A DNA stretch of 64,000 nt, taken from contig OX459100.1 in NCBI GenBank assembly GCA_949775045.1, forward strand, positions 15,245,396 to 15,309,395, given 5' to 3'. Source of the stretch: Metridium senile. Its lineage: Eukaryota > Cnidaria > Anthozoa > Actiniaria > Metridiidae. Shown here piece after piece: positions 36,000 to 47,519 of this stretch. The notes below the pieces were generated by a model. The model saw nothing but the letters and a program-made list of their open reading frames with translations. It searched no databases and was not told where the DNA came from. Numbering within the stretch: the stretch's first letter is position 1; each line of letters opens with the position of its first letter. The translations under genes and the position numbers were made by a program.

Positions 36000-36190
36000 G
36001 TAAGGCGCCATTGCACGGTATAATTTCCTCTGCAACTTGTCTCGCAACGCGCACAAGTTGCACGAAGCATTGCAGCGTGTAACCTACGGCGCAATTTGAA
36101 AAAGATGTTGCGTGACAAGTTGCAGCAATCGTTGTAGCATTCGTTTCTACGTTTGGTAACGATTGCGTCTTCGTAGCACCGTGTATAGAA
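36000..36190. repeat. Inverted-repeat relic with GCAACTTGTC motifs
   Basis: GCAACTTGTCTCGCAACG and its complement form (GTTGCGTGACAAGTTGC) face each other, with GCGCCATTGCACGGT outside. Looks like a small DNA-transposon relic; the right end is unclear. Confidence 0.4.
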
Positions 36191-36496
36191 AGTTTACCAT
36201 TGGAGGTTACTTTTTACTTTGGTGTTTTAATTGTTTTAAAACTGCAGTTAAATTACTCCTGTTTATTAAACATGCATGAATTTCCGTCGTCCGTAAAAGC
36301 AAAATGACTAACTAGTTTTGTAATAGTGCATAATGGTTGGTAATAGATACAAACAGACAAGAAGGGTTAAGATTATATGTGTGTCATACAATAAATTAAT
36401 TCGATCATCACAAAAGATTAAAACACAAGAAACTGCCGTGACTTTTATAACCTGTTATGAAAAATTCATTCATTGATCGATAGTCATATTACCCTA

Positions 36497-36589
36497 GAAA
36501 CTAGAGGGTTTCTTGATCTAGTATTCGTTTTTATCATTTGTACGTCTGTGTTCGTTATTTTCAAGAGAAACCCTCTAGCCAAACGAGCC
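36497..36589. repeat. Short inverted repeat (CTAGAGGGTTTCTTGA)
   Basis: CTAGAGGGTTTCTTGA and TCAAGAGAAACCCTCTAG face each other about 60 bp apart, with one base inserted. MITE-like; no target duplication resolved. Confidence 0.5.
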
Positions 36590-36934
36590 TATTCTTTTGA
36601 ATTCTCCGAGCCAATAAGAAGCCGAGGGTCACTACGTGACCCCGACTTCTGATTGGTTTAAGTCTATGAAGATCTTTGATTGGATGAAAGCTGACAGCAA
36701 GATGTCAACAAGTTTGCCAAGTTTCCAAATGTTTTCCTCTTTGGGCCAGGGGTTAGTCTCGTTGAATAACAAACCGTTAACAAACCGTCAAATTTACAAA
36801 CGCTAACGCAAACGATAAAGCAAGGAGAAAATAACCCCTGGTACCCAGGGTATAGTCATATAGTCGGACATTCAATGGGCTTATTACTGTGAATCCAGTT
36901 AAGGTTTTTCCCAGTGGTTTCTTTAATGACCACA

Positions 36935-37575
36935 CTTCCCATTTTCATTTAGAGAATTGATCAACTTTCACTGGTCTGATCAAGATGTATTTTGCACCAG
37001 ATACAAAGCATAGATGGAAGTTTTGATTGATGTCTATTTCAATTCAATTGGTGTTGCTATGGCAACATAAAACAAAGATGGCTGAAATAGGTTTTTCTAA
37101 AACATCTCGTATTTTCGATGAGCTTCAGAACAATGACTATATAGGTGTTAGACTTCACATTCATGCGCTATTAATCGGACCATAATTAGGATGTTGGATT
37201 AGAGCGATTTCCAATAAATCACAAAAATGATGTTTTTGTGAATTATTTAAAATCGCTCTAATGAAACATTCTATAATTAGTGTCTGATTAACAGTGCATG
37301 AATGTGACGTTTAACACCTATATAGTCATTTTTCTGAAGCTCGATCAACGAAAGTACGAGATATTTTAGAAAAACCTATTTCCGCCATCTTTGTTTCACG
37401 TTGTTTTAAGTTGTCATAACAACACCAATTGAGTTGAAATTGACATGAATCAAAACTTCCATCTATGCTTTGTATAGATACATACATTGCACCAGATGGT
37501 GCAAAAGACATCTTGATCAGACCAGTGAAAGTTGACAAATTTGCTAAATGAGAATGGGAAGTGTGATTATTAAAA
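36935..37575. repeat. 640-bp palindrome
   Basis: Arms of about 290 and 350 bp pair around an A+T-rich centre near 37225 (ACAAAAATGATGTTTTTGT). Paired blocks include CTGGTCTGATCAAGATGT / ACATCTTGATCAGACCAG and CACTTCCCATT / AATGGGAAGTG. The right end runs directly into the 54-bp minisatellite. No frame of substance on either strand. Confidence 0.7.
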
Positions 37576-37589
37576 AAACTAATATGCCG

Positions 37590-37835
37590 ATATAAGACGC
37601 AAATAAATTGAGACAACACCAGTTTTACTAAACTACAATGACAGCATAAGACGCTAAATTGACGACACAAGACACAAATGAATTGAGACAACACCAGTTT
37701 TACTAAACTAGAATGACGACATAGGTCACAAATGAATTGAGACAACACCAGTTTTACTAAACAAGAATGACGACACAACTGACACAAATAAATTGCCACT
37801 ACATCAGTTTCACTAAACTAAAATGGTTGTCGTCG
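37590..37835. repeat. 54-bp minisatellite after the first EF-hand gene
   Basis: Units of ACACCAGTTTTACTAAAC plus ATGACGACA/CAAATGAATTGAGACA repeat about four times, mostly 54 bp apart. 54 is a multiple of three, and the minus strand stays open through the array with an 18-residue repeat around LVKLVLSQFIC. The array begins immediately downstream of the minus-strand EF-hand stop codon (37856). Confidence 0.75.
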
Positions 37836-37855
37836 GTTGTCATTGGCGACCCTAG

Positions 37856-39542
37856 CTAAGCAGCCATCTTCCACACATACTCTGTGAATTCGATCTTCCC
37901 ATTTTCTAGAAGAAGAAAAATACTTAATCACAATTAATAGCTGGGTCTTGCCTTTGTTACTAGAAATGAGCTTAGCTGCCAAGAACATTTCAAATTCGTA
38001 TCTTTTATGGGTTGAAATCAACAAAACAGTCTTTCGTTATTTCTACTAAATATTGGTAGGTAATTTTTATAATAGACCACCGATCAACCCTACCCCTTGC
38101 ACCCACTTGGACCCACTGGGACAACCAGAAAGCCACTGTATATATGTGGATTGCAACCATTCACAGGAGATGAATTGTACCGGAAAGAAACGACAGCCAT
38201 GCTGGTGGTCTTGACCAAAGAAAATTCATCACCGTGACTGGTGGTACTTTTGTTCAATTCGCTCTCCTGGGAAAGGTTGCAATCCACCTAGTCGGCGGTA
38301 TTCAACTGCCTCTTCCCATGAGACATTCCGGGATCTCTTTATTATTTTTTTTAAGTGAAATACAATAGTTATACAATGTTTTCTCGTGACATATCGTAAA
38401 TATCCCACATGCACGTCACTTGTATTTGCATTTCCTACATATGTACTAGGAAATACAAGTGACTAGAGTGGGATGTTCCATGGTATGTCGAAACCATTGT
38501 ATTATAGTATACGTACATACCATTGAGATCAGCATCTTGAATTATTTTGTTGATTTCCTTGTCGTTGAGTGGATGGCCTAGTTGTTTCGAAGCTTTTCTA
38601 AGTTCTTCTGCAGATATTTCACCGTCGCCATTTTTGTCCACAAACTTAAAAGCTGCTACGATTTCTATTTAATTAAAACTATAATTAATAATGGCTAGTT
38701 CTTATATAGCACATTTCCAGAACTGCTCTATGCGCTTACTCAACGTGTTTGAGTTAATTGAAGGTATATCAAGGCCCATTAAGCTGCCACCATACAACCC
38801 ATGTCTGAACACGGAGTTGTTTTACGTCCCTCAATGTTGTTAATTTTTATTATTTTTTTGAAGAGAGAGACGGGACCGCCATTTTACGTCGCTATCCGAG
38901 AGGACGTGAAGTTCTAACCATTTGTAGATTTTGAAGAATTTTTAATTATTACAAGTTTTAAAAATACAAATCAATTGAACAACGAATGAACGTGTTACTT
39001 GTTGCAGTTATATTAGTTTACATCCCAAAACAAATACTATTCGGGTAACTTGTGGATCCCAGGTAAGAATGCAGCGAGACAGAAAAAGGCGTAACTCTCT
39101 GTTATAGAGAGCATATTTCGTATGACTATGAAAAGCTCAACGGCACGGCAAGGCACATCGAAAAAGTCCTTTTCAAAGTTCTCGTCGATCAGCCTTGGCC
39201 TCGAAACAACGTAATTTAACGCATGTACACATTATCAAACAATTGAAACAAACTTTCCGCGCGCCATATTCAGATTCTAAAGAATATATTACACGCTATC
39301 GAGCCTGAGGTTGATGAAATGGTTTATTCTAGAAACATTACGTTCGCGACAAGGCACGAACGTGGCCCTGAGTTTTTCACAGTCATACGAAATCTGCTCT
39401 AACAAACTAAACAAGCGTGGATCGACCCCTAGAAGTCTACGAGTGGATTTATGCTAAAGATACGTTAGAACTGGCCTTGTTTAAATAACCATTGTACATC
39501 TATCATACCTTGACGTTGACTTTCAGTTAAGTTGTCGACGGC
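37856..39542 (-). CDS. Two-EF-hand calcium-binding protein, copy 1 (partial)
   Basis: Minus-strand exons 39542-39509 (AVDNLTESQRQ), 38664-38521 and 37905-37856 join in phases 0/1/1 with GT-AG introns. EF-hand 1 is DKNGDGEISAEE, with all ligand positions filled. EF-hand 2 is split by an intron after the fifth loop residue and reads DLNENGKIEFTE; the protein ends EYVWKMAA. This is the calmodulin/troponin-C fold, binding two calcium ions. The exon with the start codon was not found, so it lies further right or is very short. Intron 1 holds two MITEs (39107, 39705 lies upstream) and intron 2 holds two more (38145, 38367). A paralogue lies 6.5 kb away. Confidence 0.75.
38145..38290. mobile_element. 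146-bp MITE in EF-hand intron
   Basis: Inverted ends GTGGATTGCAACC with AGGAGA/TCTCCT inside. Next to its right end, TCATGGGAAGAGGCAGTTGA (minus) recurs at about 2555 on plus, marking a dispersed repeat. Confidence 0.55.
38367..38510. mobile_element. Palindromic MITE in EF-hand intron
   Basis: ACAATG-TTTTC at the left and GAAACCATTGT at the right enclose GTCACTTGTATTT and AAATACAAGTGAC, which pair. Same family as 2228-2350 and 44812-44953. Confidence 0.6.
39107..39407. mobile_element. 301-bp inverted-repeat element (AGAGCATATTTCGTATGA)
   Basis: AGAGCATATTTCGTATGACT at the left is mirrored by AGTCATACGAAATCTGCTCT at the right, with GGCACGGCAAGGCAC / GTGCC motifs inside. A shorter relative at about 45283-45436 sits in the matching intron of copy 2, so the insertion is older than the gene duplication. 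Confidence 0.65.
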
Positions 39543-39704
39543 CTTTAAAAAAAGACAATGAAATAATGTGATTATTCAGTACATAATTTGTTCAATGTGA
39601 AAAAACTGACAATATAATTATAAGACGCACAAGCATCCAGGATAATTATTGCGAAGAATAAACCCGTGTGATAATAGTCCCTTTCGCAGTTCTCTGCGCC
39701 ATTT

Positions 39705-39862
39705 TGAAAGGTAGCCTAGCCTTTACGTCGAAGCGAGACGAACGGTGAGCTTGCACTGATAGAGACATATGAATAATTGTCCAAGGTGTTTAAAAAGGTC
39801 TGTCATTAAAAAAAGCTCAGCGTTCGTCTCGCTTCGATGCAAAAGCGCGGCTACCTTCCAGA
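39705..39862. mobile_element. Inverted-repeat element (GAAGCGAGACGAACG)
   Basis: GAAGCGAGACGAACGGTGAGC and its complement flank about 75 bp; outside them GGTAGCC and GGCTACC pair. The matching element at about 46490-46620 lies at the same place relative to copy 2. Confidence 0.65.
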
Positions 39863-40510
39863 GACTATTCCATCGTAAAAATTAGGTAACAAATTTCAAC
39901 TGTCTCCATGCTCTCTGGTATTTTGCTGAATTAAAGAGTGTTCACTGTGAGTTAGAATTTGCTGGAGTGATAGTTGTCGAATTTTTACAGACAATAAAAC
40001 ATTTGATAGTTCAGAGGAAGAAAAACACCAAAGCGAGGTCACAATGGGGGACCGAGCCGGAATTACATACAAATGTTTATAATTTACAAAATTTCATAGG
40101 AATTTAACATGCATCAGTTCAAACGGCAGCAACACTTTCACTTTGCTTATTAATGATAATGTTAGTACTAATAGTCTAGCCTCCTCCGCAGGCAAATCTT
40201 ATATCTCTTTTCATCGGTATTGCTGTGGTGAGGAGAAAAAAAAACTCACTCTCGGCCCCAATCTTCCTTCTCTCGGAAATCCCACAGGAACCCCAAAGGA
40301 GAAAAAGGAGTAGCCTGTTTAATACTAATAATAGTCGTCTTCTGTAAACTCATGAAATAGTGAGACCATGTGTAAAGGGTTCACTTTCCATATAAATCGT
40401 TTTTCTGCTTACTCATATTCTTTTTTTCAAAAGCTTCTCTAAACTACTTCTACAAAGAAAATACCTTTTGACATTTAGATGCAGTAATGTTACGATTAGA
40501 TTGTTTTTTT

Positions 40511-40584
40511 TGACACTAGCATTTAAATTAAAACGATAAGTTCTTCGATAAGAACTTATCGTTTTAATTTAAATGCTTGTGTCA
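40511..40584. repeat. Near-perfect 35-bp-arm hairpin
   Basis: Arms 40511-40545 and 40550-40584 pair with one mismatch around the loop CGAT. Outer bases are TGACAC / GTGTCA, and the stem has AAAACGATAAGTTCTT. Could be a tiny fold-back MITE or a structured RNA; no gene nearby uses it visibly. Confidence 0.8.
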
Positions 40585-40981
40585 AACCTTCCTAGCAGCA
40601 ACTTTAAAATATTTAGATGCAGTTTTTTCATACACCTTATGCAAATTTTTCGATGAGACATTTATGTGTTTTATGGGGGTAGGCCATGATAAGATAAACT
40701 TTTTTTCAATTTTAACAGCTGTACCAAAGTCGAATTCGCTTTTATCACGGGCCGACATATTGATTGAAACACTGAATAGGTTTTGAATCCCTTGGGTCCC
40801 CTGGACCTCGCTTTCATGCGATTCAGAACGTTCCAAACAAAGTTTTTCGCTCTCATGGGAATAAACATGGCCGTTGTGTGATAAAGTCGAATTGTTTTAA
40901 TTAGCTAGAGAGCAAGTTTTATAGGTGTCTATAAAGTCATTAGACAGGATTTAGCTCAAATTGACTCCCGTTTAGCAGAGA

Positions 40982-41191
40982 ATGAATGTAAAAGTGGTTC
41001 CTGATCAGGAAGGAAGTCGTGAAGTGATTCAACGGAAGCATGTGTTTGTATCTGGCGGTTCCAGACCGCAATGTAGAAGATTTAGTTTCAGGGCACCAAA
41101 TAAGTTTGTGTCGGGTGTAATTCTTCACAGGAAGTTCAAAACTTGGGAGACTACCCTAAAATACTGTGTTCAAGCCGCGGTACATTTTTAG
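40982..41191 (+). CDS. Unrecognised 69-codon frame
   Basis: MNVKVVPDQEGS... followed by SGGSRPQCRRFSFRAPNKFV. It has a mixed basic composition that looks coding-like, but there is no family match I would defend and no clear splice partner. It might be an exon of a gene whose rest is not visible. Confidence 0.2.
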   Translation: MNVKVVPDQEGSREVIQRKHVFVSGGSRPQCRRFSFRAPNKFVSGVILHRKFKTWETTLKYCVQAAVHF

Positions 41192-41291
41192 CCTGGATCT
41201 GTGTTTACTTCATGTTTTAGCCAAGCATTTAGTGGTAGTTATATTTTTTGGGATTGTAACATAGATTTTTCACAAAACGTTCCCAGTAAGG

Positions 41292-41478
41292 GTGATCGTC
41301 CGGGTGTGACGCTAGGGGCCTACGTAATATCGCAAGTCCCCTCCAACCGAAAGTCCCCCTAGACGGAAAGTGAGAACAAACTTAAACAGTTTGTTCTCGC
41401 TTCCCGTCAAGGGGGGCTTTCGGTTGAAGGGGACTTGCGATATGACGTAGGCCTATGACATCTCACCCGGACGATCAC
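41292..41478. mobile_element. 187-bp fold-back element (GTGATCGTCCGGGTG)
   Basis: Nearly the whole element is palindromic. Ends GTGATCGTCCGGGTG / CACCCGGACGATCAC, inner blocks GGCCTACGTAATATCGCAAG and CAACCGAAAGT..C pair with the right side, and the centre is around AAACTTAAACAGTTT. G+C-rich compared with its surroundings. GATCGTCCGGG is shared with the hairpin at 51848-51929. Confidence 0.75.
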
Positions 41479-41601
41479 TTTCTCTCGTTGATTTGAAAAT
41501 GGCGAACAGCACAAAAATGATTTTCTTTTTCACCTCCGCCCCTTCTCCGCCGGTTAATTGGAATATATAGGTCTATTTGGGCGGTTTTTATCGTCAACGT
41601 G

Positions 41602-41692
41602 CTATTCTTCTTGACTGCCTAGCCTCGCATACATGTGAAAACTCTATTGTTTTCCAACGTGAACACAAGGCTAGACAGTCAAGAACAATAAG
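41602..41692. repeat. Small inverted repeat (TTGACTGCCTAGCCT)
   Basis: TATTCTTCTTGACTGCCTAGCC and GGCTAGACAGTCAAGAACAATA pair imperfectly over a short spacer. The open frame 41577-41900 across it has no recognisable domain. Confidence 0.45.
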
Positions 41693-42039
41693 AGTACGCC
41701 ATATTTCGATTCGGTCTATTCAGTGGCAGCAAAATGATATATACTTCTCGTGGCCAAAGTCTGCCAATACACTTGTTCAATTGCACAACCTGCCTCCGTT
41801 CTCATCAAACCGAGCTCGGCCAATGCATTGCTATATAATGAGAGTAGCACTTTATCCTAAGTTAATTTCCAAGTGGCTCTTAAATAAAATATATATATAA
41901 CTATTACAATACAGTACAGTACAATACAAATATTAAAGATATAAGGTTAAATTAAATTGATACCAACTATACAATTCAAATTGATTAAAAGTTAAATTGA
42001 AGAACATGTTGTAAAGGTTTTTTGACAAAAGTGAACGGT

Positions 42040-42215
42040 ATTTATGTTTAAAATTATCTAAAGAAGTCATATCTCACCGAACGTTTTTCTATAAAAGGAT
42101 ACCTGTACTTTCTGTACCCGTTTGAACTGAGATTTTGAACAGGTACTCCAGACACCAATTCCATAATCAATGAGCGGTTGTAATATTTAATTTGTTGATT
42201 AGATTACTAATATGA
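42040..42215 (-). pseudogene. CR1-like reverse-transcriptase 3' fragment
   Basis: The minus strand reads PLIDYGIGVWSTCSKSQFKR, the conserved palm/thumb boundary of CR1-group LINE RTs (the intact LINE here has the equivalent YINYGIMSWG). Frameshifts follow. Shares the CCGAACGTTTTTCTATA block with 35690. Confidence 0.5.
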
Positions 42216-42254
42216 GCGCAACAGCTCAAGCTCTGATCTATGATAAGCTCAAGT

Positions 42255-42530
42255 TACATAGGGCAATATTTTTAAAATAACCGCGTATAACTCACACGAG
42301 TATAAAAAAAGTTGAGATTCTCTTCTTTTATCTTCTTACCTTCTAGACGATACCAGGGCACCTTATCTTCTCGAAGTTTTTGGGGCGTTTGGTGAAGCTT
42401 AGTGTGTGACAACAATAAAAACGGCTGTGCCGTGGGAGACTAGGTTAAGTTAGAGCATGTTACCTGATTGGATGATCAGATCTAACAAGTAACCTTGTAT
42501 ATTTATTACAGCTATTTCAAAAAACGTAGA
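42255..42530. repeat. Dispersed repeat, copy 1
   Basis: GGGCAATATTTTTAAAATAAC, CACCTTATCTTCTCGAAG, AAAACGGCTGTGCCGTGGGA and GATGATCAGATCTAACAAGT recur in the same order at 50127-50279 and 51685-51735. In the second place, a 1.2-kb inverted-repeat element splits the repeat. The CGGCTGTGCCG segment is itself a small hairpin. Confidence 0.65.
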
Positions 42531-42642
42531 ATACTGCATACTGAATAGTGTATTACAGGATCCAAATGCATTTTGGTCAAGTAAATATAGTTTAAAGTAA
42601 ACTAAATAATAATTAAAAATTGAGGATAGCGTTTCTTCTGCG

Positions 42643-42992
<350 letters not shown>

Positions 42993-42999
42993 AGAGAAT

Positions 43000-43724
43000 G
43001 ATGATCTTAAATGCAGATTTTGCAACGATAAACACGAAAATATTACTCATATCATGTGCAGCTGCCCTGCCATAGCCCAATCACTCTACAAATCTAGACA
43101 TGACCACATGCTTAGGCCTGTATACCATGCAGTCCTAAAGAAGTTTAGATTGATCGATGATGAAGACAAAACAACACCCTGGCACAAGGAACCACCACCA
43201 AAGAGCTGCATCGAAAACGAAAACGCAAAAGTGCTATGGGATATCTCCATTTATCAAGACACAGCACCAAGCAACGGAGCAAACAAACCCGACATTATCG
43301 TATGTGACAAAGCGTGCAAGCAATGGATAATATTAGAAGGAACTATCTGCAATGTAGGAACAATAAAACAAAGAGATGAAATGAAAACTGCTAAATATAC
43401 CGACCTGAGATCAAGTCTCAAAAGACTGTATCCTGGCTATAAAATCACACAGGTCAACATTGTGTTTGACTTTTTAGCAGGATATCACGAAAATTTGATA
43501 GACAATCTCTCTAGCATAGGAATAACAGAAGGACTAACTATTATAAGAAAGTGCCAGAAATGGGTTATCTCACAGAACTGTGAGATTGTTAAACGTTTAT
43601 ACAATTATTAGATATGATCATGTACATCTTTATAAGTTTAGACACACAGATATTTGCTTAGGCAATCTATGCCCGCAATATTTGTTTACAGAATGTAAAA
43701 ACATAGTCTGAAGTTTAAATAAAC

Positions 43725-43733
<9 letters not shown>
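43000..43733 (+). pseudogene. C-terminus of R2/R4-type LINE (zinc knuckle and endonuclease)
   Basis: Open from about 43000 to 43611. A zinc-binding motif reads CRFCNDKHENITHIMCSC and then LYKSRHDHMLRPVYH. This is followed by a restriction-like endonuclease domain with KPDIIVCD, LEGTICN and KTAKYTDLRSSLKRLY. This is the C-terminal layout of R2/R4/NeSL-group LINEs, whose nuclease lies after the RT. RT and N-terminal domains are missing by 5' truncation. The 3' UTR ends in (AAT)n, and (AAT)n also precedes the copy. R4-clade Dong elements are known to insert into TAA repeats, which fits this placement. Confidence 0.7.

Positions 43734-43796
<63 letters not shown>
43724..43796. repeat. (AAT)n tail of the LINE copy
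   Basis: Trinucleotide tract at the 3' end of the nuclease-tailed LINE. It may be the element's own tail, the original target, or both. Confidence 0.85.
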
Positions 43797-44119
43797 GCAC
43801 TTTATTTCAATAGGTAATTCCTCTCTTCACACCATTTCTTATATACATTGAGCCAAAACGATGTCCTCCTACAAGTATTTTCGTTTTTTGACCCATTTTT
43901 TAGTTCTTCAATGACAAAATCCGAAGCATTACAAAATCCTTTTTCATTCAAAATGGCTGCCATTTTTCCCTCTCGGATGTCAACTTTGCTTCAAATTTTC
44001 CGCAAATTTTTCTCCATCATAATCTTTCATCTGATTGGTTAAAATATTTTTCTATTGGTTATTAGTCAATCACAAGCAAAAATTTTGTTTGTAATTTGCA
44101 CTTGTTACACTTTTTTGCA

Positions 44120-44330
44120 CTGTGAGACAAAACCAGTTTTACTAAACTAAAATGACGACACAAGACGCAAGTCAATTGAGACAAAATCCGTTTTACTAAA
44201 CTAGAATGACGACATAAGTCACAAATGAATTGATACAACACCAGTTTTATTAAACTAGAATGGCGACACAAGACACAAGTAAATAGAGACAAAACCCGTT
44301 TTACTAAGCTAAAATGGTTGTCGTCGGTTG
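44120..44330. repeat. 54-bp minisatellite after the second EF-hand gene
   Basis: Four units with GTTTTACTAAAC at 44135, 44189, 44243 and 44297, exactly 54 bp apart. Same unit as at 37.6-37.8 kb, and again placed immediately downstream of the EF-hand stop (44331). Open on minus with an 18-residue period. Confidence 0.8.
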
Positions 44331-46342
44331 TCATTTGTCATCGGTTGTCATCACCCTCTCAAATTCTTTGTAATCGACCGTCCCATTTCCTATAAATAAA
44401 ATGCACAATCATAATTAATAGCTGGGTCTTGCCTTTGTTACTAGAAATGAGCTTAGCTGCAAAGAACATATCAAATTTGTATACCCTTTAGGCGGGTTGA
44501 AATCAACAAAACATTTTTTTTATTATTTCTACTAAATATTGGAAGATATTTTTTATAATTGACCACTGATCAACCCTACCCTTTGCACCCACTTCGACCC
44601 ATGCACTTCGACCACTTGCACTCACTTCCACCATTCCAGGGGATAGTGACTGTAAAGAATCCCTAAATGAAATGTATGCTGTTGTTTTTTGTCATGTCAT
44701 GACAATCTTCAATTTGATTTGGATCGAGTTCTTGCCTCCATAGCTTGTTTATTTCTTCATAGTTTGAAATCCGCTCTATATTCGGCCATATTTTTTTTCT
44801 TTTTTGATAAAATAGTTATGAAATATTTTTTCGTAATATACCGTGACTGTCGCACTCGTCACTCGTATATTTTCTTTGCATACAAATCTATACTAGAAAA
44901 TATAAGTGACTCGTGGGATATTCCACGGGATGCCAGTCCAAATCATTGTATAACTAGAATGTAGCTTACCATTGAAATCAGCATCTCGAATCGCTTCCGC
45001 GATATGCTCGTCGGTTTGTGTATGCGAATGGCCCATGTATTTTGCACCTTCTTTTAGTTCTTCTGCAGTTATGTTACCGTCGCGATTTTTGTCCAAAAGC
45101 TTAAAGGTTTCTTTTAATTCTATAATTATTAGAAATTTTAAAAATAAAGACCAATGGAACAAACAATGAACGTGTTAATTGCTGCAGTTATATTAGCTTA
45201 CATCAAATACTTATTCGGGTAACTTGTGGATCCCAGGTACGAATGCAGCGAGACAGAAAAAGGTGTAATTCTCTGTTATACTGAAAGCATGTTTCGTATG
45301 AATATATGAAAAGATCAAGGTCAACGTGGTCAAGTCACGACAAGGCACATCGAATTCTAGAAAACATCACGGTCGTGCCAAGGCACGCACACGGCACTGA
45401 GCTTTTCACAGTCATACGAAATATGCATGCTCTAACAAACTAAACAAGGGGGTCCAACCTTAGGCCCCGTCCACACGTAGCCGGGTATTTTTGAAAATGG
45501 AGCTTTTTTCCTCCGTTTACGCCTTCCACGTAAACGGCGTTTTCGGTCACAGAAAACGGAGGTTTTCGAATACGCTCTCCAGACTGTGGATTTTTTTTAG
45601 CCGGAGGTTTATCGTATACGTGTGGACGGCGAGAACGGAGCTTTTTGAATACGATGACGTCAGGCTGTTCACGTTTCACTTCTTCTTGGGCTTGTTTCAA
45701 ACTTTATAGCCTACATACAATCGCAAGTTGCCTATTTAAACATTCAAGCTAATTATACAAGGAGGCGACAAAAGATTTTAAGGATAATTTCGCTGATCTG
45801 GAGTTAAAACAGCGCCGTTAAAGAGCATAAACCGACGGCCAGCAAAACCACGGCGATTTTGACCTTTAAAAGAATATAATAATATGTAGAATACAGCCTT
45901 CCCTTTTCCCTTTGATTGACTCGCCTGTTTAGACATATTTACTATATAAAAATCGGTTGGATTGTGAAGCGAGCGTAGTAAACAAAGATGGCGCAAAGAT
46001 TTGAATTTTCGCGGATGTGCTACTGTAAAGAGCGCATGCGTGCGCATGCTCTGTATGGACGGCTAGCGTTTTCGAAGCGTATTCGCGTATACGTGTGGAC
46101 GGGCAAATACTATTCGAATACGCTACGAGTGGACGCAGATATTTTTGAATACGGATAAAAAAATATCCGTTTTCAAAAATACCCGGCTACGTTTGGACAG
46201 GGCCTTAGACGTCTACCAATGGATGTATGGGCAGTAATAAATACAAAGCTAAAGATACGTTAGACTGCTGGCCTTGTTAAAATAACCATTGTACATCTAT
46301 CATACCTTGACGCCGACTTTCGGTTATCTCAGTGGGAACGGC
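44331..46342 (-). CDS. Two-EF-hand calcium-binding protein, copy 2 (partial)
   Basis: Minus-strand exons 46342-46306 (AVPTEITESRRQ), 45119-44970 and 44389-44331 join in phase with GT-AG introns, matching copy 1 intron for intron. EF-hand 1 is DKNRDGNITAEE and EF-hand 2, split by the intron, is DFNGNGTVDYKE; the end is FERVMTTDDK. All calcium ligands are present. The linker differs from copy 1 (HSHTQTDEHI against PLNDKEINKI) and one codon is added in the first exon, so the paralogues have diverged. The first exon has not been found. A 742-bp Harbinger-type MITE and a shorter inverted-repeat element lie in intron 1, and a palindromic MITE overlaps intron 2 next to the splice donor. Confidence 0.75.
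44812..44953. mobile_element. Palindromic MITE in EF-hand copy 2
   Basis: GTCACTCGTATATTTTC / GAAAATATAAGTGACTCG pair, with TGGGATATTCCAC outside. It is the counterpart of the element at 38367-38510, at the same intron position in copy 1. Confidence 0.55.
45283..45436. mobile_element. Short relative of the 39107 inverted-repeat element
   Basis: AGCATGTTTCGTATGA and TCATACGAAATATGCATGCT flank copies of GGCACATCGAATT and CAAGGCACGCAC. About half the length of the copy at 39107-39407. Confidence 0.55.
45463..46204. mobile_element. 742-bp PIF/Harbinger-type MITE
   Basis: Terminal inverted repeats of about 38 bp begin GGCCCCGTCCACACGTAGCC and GGCCCTGTCCAAACGTAGCC and are flanked by TTA on both sides, the 3-bp target of PIF/Harbinger elements. 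The interior repeats GTGTGGACG and TCGAATACG motifs. A minus-strand frame at 45778-46047 shows no transposase or Myb motif. Absent from EF-hand copy 1, so it inserted after the duplication. Confidence 0.8.
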
Positions 46343-46489
46343 CTGAAAGAAAAAAAACAACAAAAGGTATGAATATTCAGTTCATCTTTTAGCAAATGTG
46401 AAGAAACATAGCTGACATGTACAATATTGTGAACAATGAACTGGTGTGATAATAGTCCATTTCACAGTTCCCTACGGTACGCCATTTTG

Positions 46490-46620
46490 AAAGGTAGCCG
46501 TGTCGTGCGTTGAGGCGAGACGAACGGTGAGCTGCAATAATAGAGACATATGAGTAATTGTTAAAAATGGTCTATCATTGCAACTTCACCATTCGTCTCG
46601 CTTCGATAAAAAATGGCGCA
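46490..46620. mobile_element. Inverted-repeat element, copy 2 of 39705
   Basis: GAGGCGAGACGAACGGTGAGC and ACCATTCGTCTCGCTTCGA pair. At the same place relative to EF-hand copy 2 as 39705 is to copy 1. Confidence 0.6.
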
Positions 46621-46909
46621 CACAGGTGTGAACTAACACTTCGTCTAGATGCCAGATTTTTGAATCTTTGGATGAGAAACATGCCGTTCTTTCTGGATAA
46701 ACTTTACTATAGCTCGACATGTTTATGAAGGATCGTATCCGAACCGAAGGCCAATTAAAAGTGTTTATATTCACGATAAAACACGAATGCAAGTTTTTTA
46801 AATAACTTCTAAAACCCAACGTTTTCTATTGCATAAAACATAATCCAAAGTAAAAACATTTAGTACATTTTCAGTATACATTTTTAGAATTCACTTCGGC
46901 CAACACCTT

Positions 46910-47181
46910 ACCTATTTCAAAAAATGTTGCCAGAAGGAGATCTGAATCTGCAATCTGAGTCCGAAATGAATTCAGGAAAATTGCGTAATGCAAAAACCAG
47001 TCCTACATGGCCCTGCTTTCTGTTTTTTTTGTGTGCATAGCACCTTCAGATTTATATTTACCGTCGCCATATCCGAAGCCAGAAGTGCACGCAATGAGAA
47101 AAAACTGCCGTACCCCACAATTCATTTCGGTCTCAGATTGCAGATTCAGATCTCCTTCTGACAACGTTTTTTGAAATAGGT
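46910..47181. mobile_element. 272-bp palindromic MITE (ACCTATTTCAAAAAA)
   Basis: About 65-bp inverted ends. CCAGAAGGAGATCTGAATCT and AGATTCAGATCTCCTTCTG pair, then CTGAGTCCGAAATGAATT with AATTCATTTCGGTCTCAG. No clear target duplication. Confidence 0.7.
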
Positions 47182-47519
47182 GTACACTATTACACAAGGG
47201 ACTAGATGTTCTACACGCACGGCGAACTAACTAGACTCCGTTCTGGCAAAATATTCATTTATGTCAATGTCGGGACTCGATTATCACAAATTAATTACTC
47301 GGGATTCCTGTACTCGGGATTCCTGTGGAATCCAGAGTATAGGTTTCGAGCACATGGGCAAAATGTAATGCGCATGCGTTTGTTTTGATGCTAAAATTCC
47401 TTTTCACGTCGAATGAAAGAATTTTATGCTGACATGGAACATTTAGATTGCAATCTCATCTTGCACAACTATGATCAAGAACCGAATTATTGAGATATCG
47501 AATTACTGAGATATCAATA

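Noticed and set aside
40577..40868. Overlapping frames on both strands near 40.6-40.9 kb
   Set aside because: Neither shows a domain or splice partner and they compete for the same bases.
40982..41191. Doublecortin-like domain
   Set aside because: Only a loose strand pattern matches; key family positions are not convincing.
45778..46047. Minus-strand 89-codon frame as a Harbinger accessory protein
   Set aside because: No Myb-like or DDE motif; it spans subterminal repeats of the MITE.
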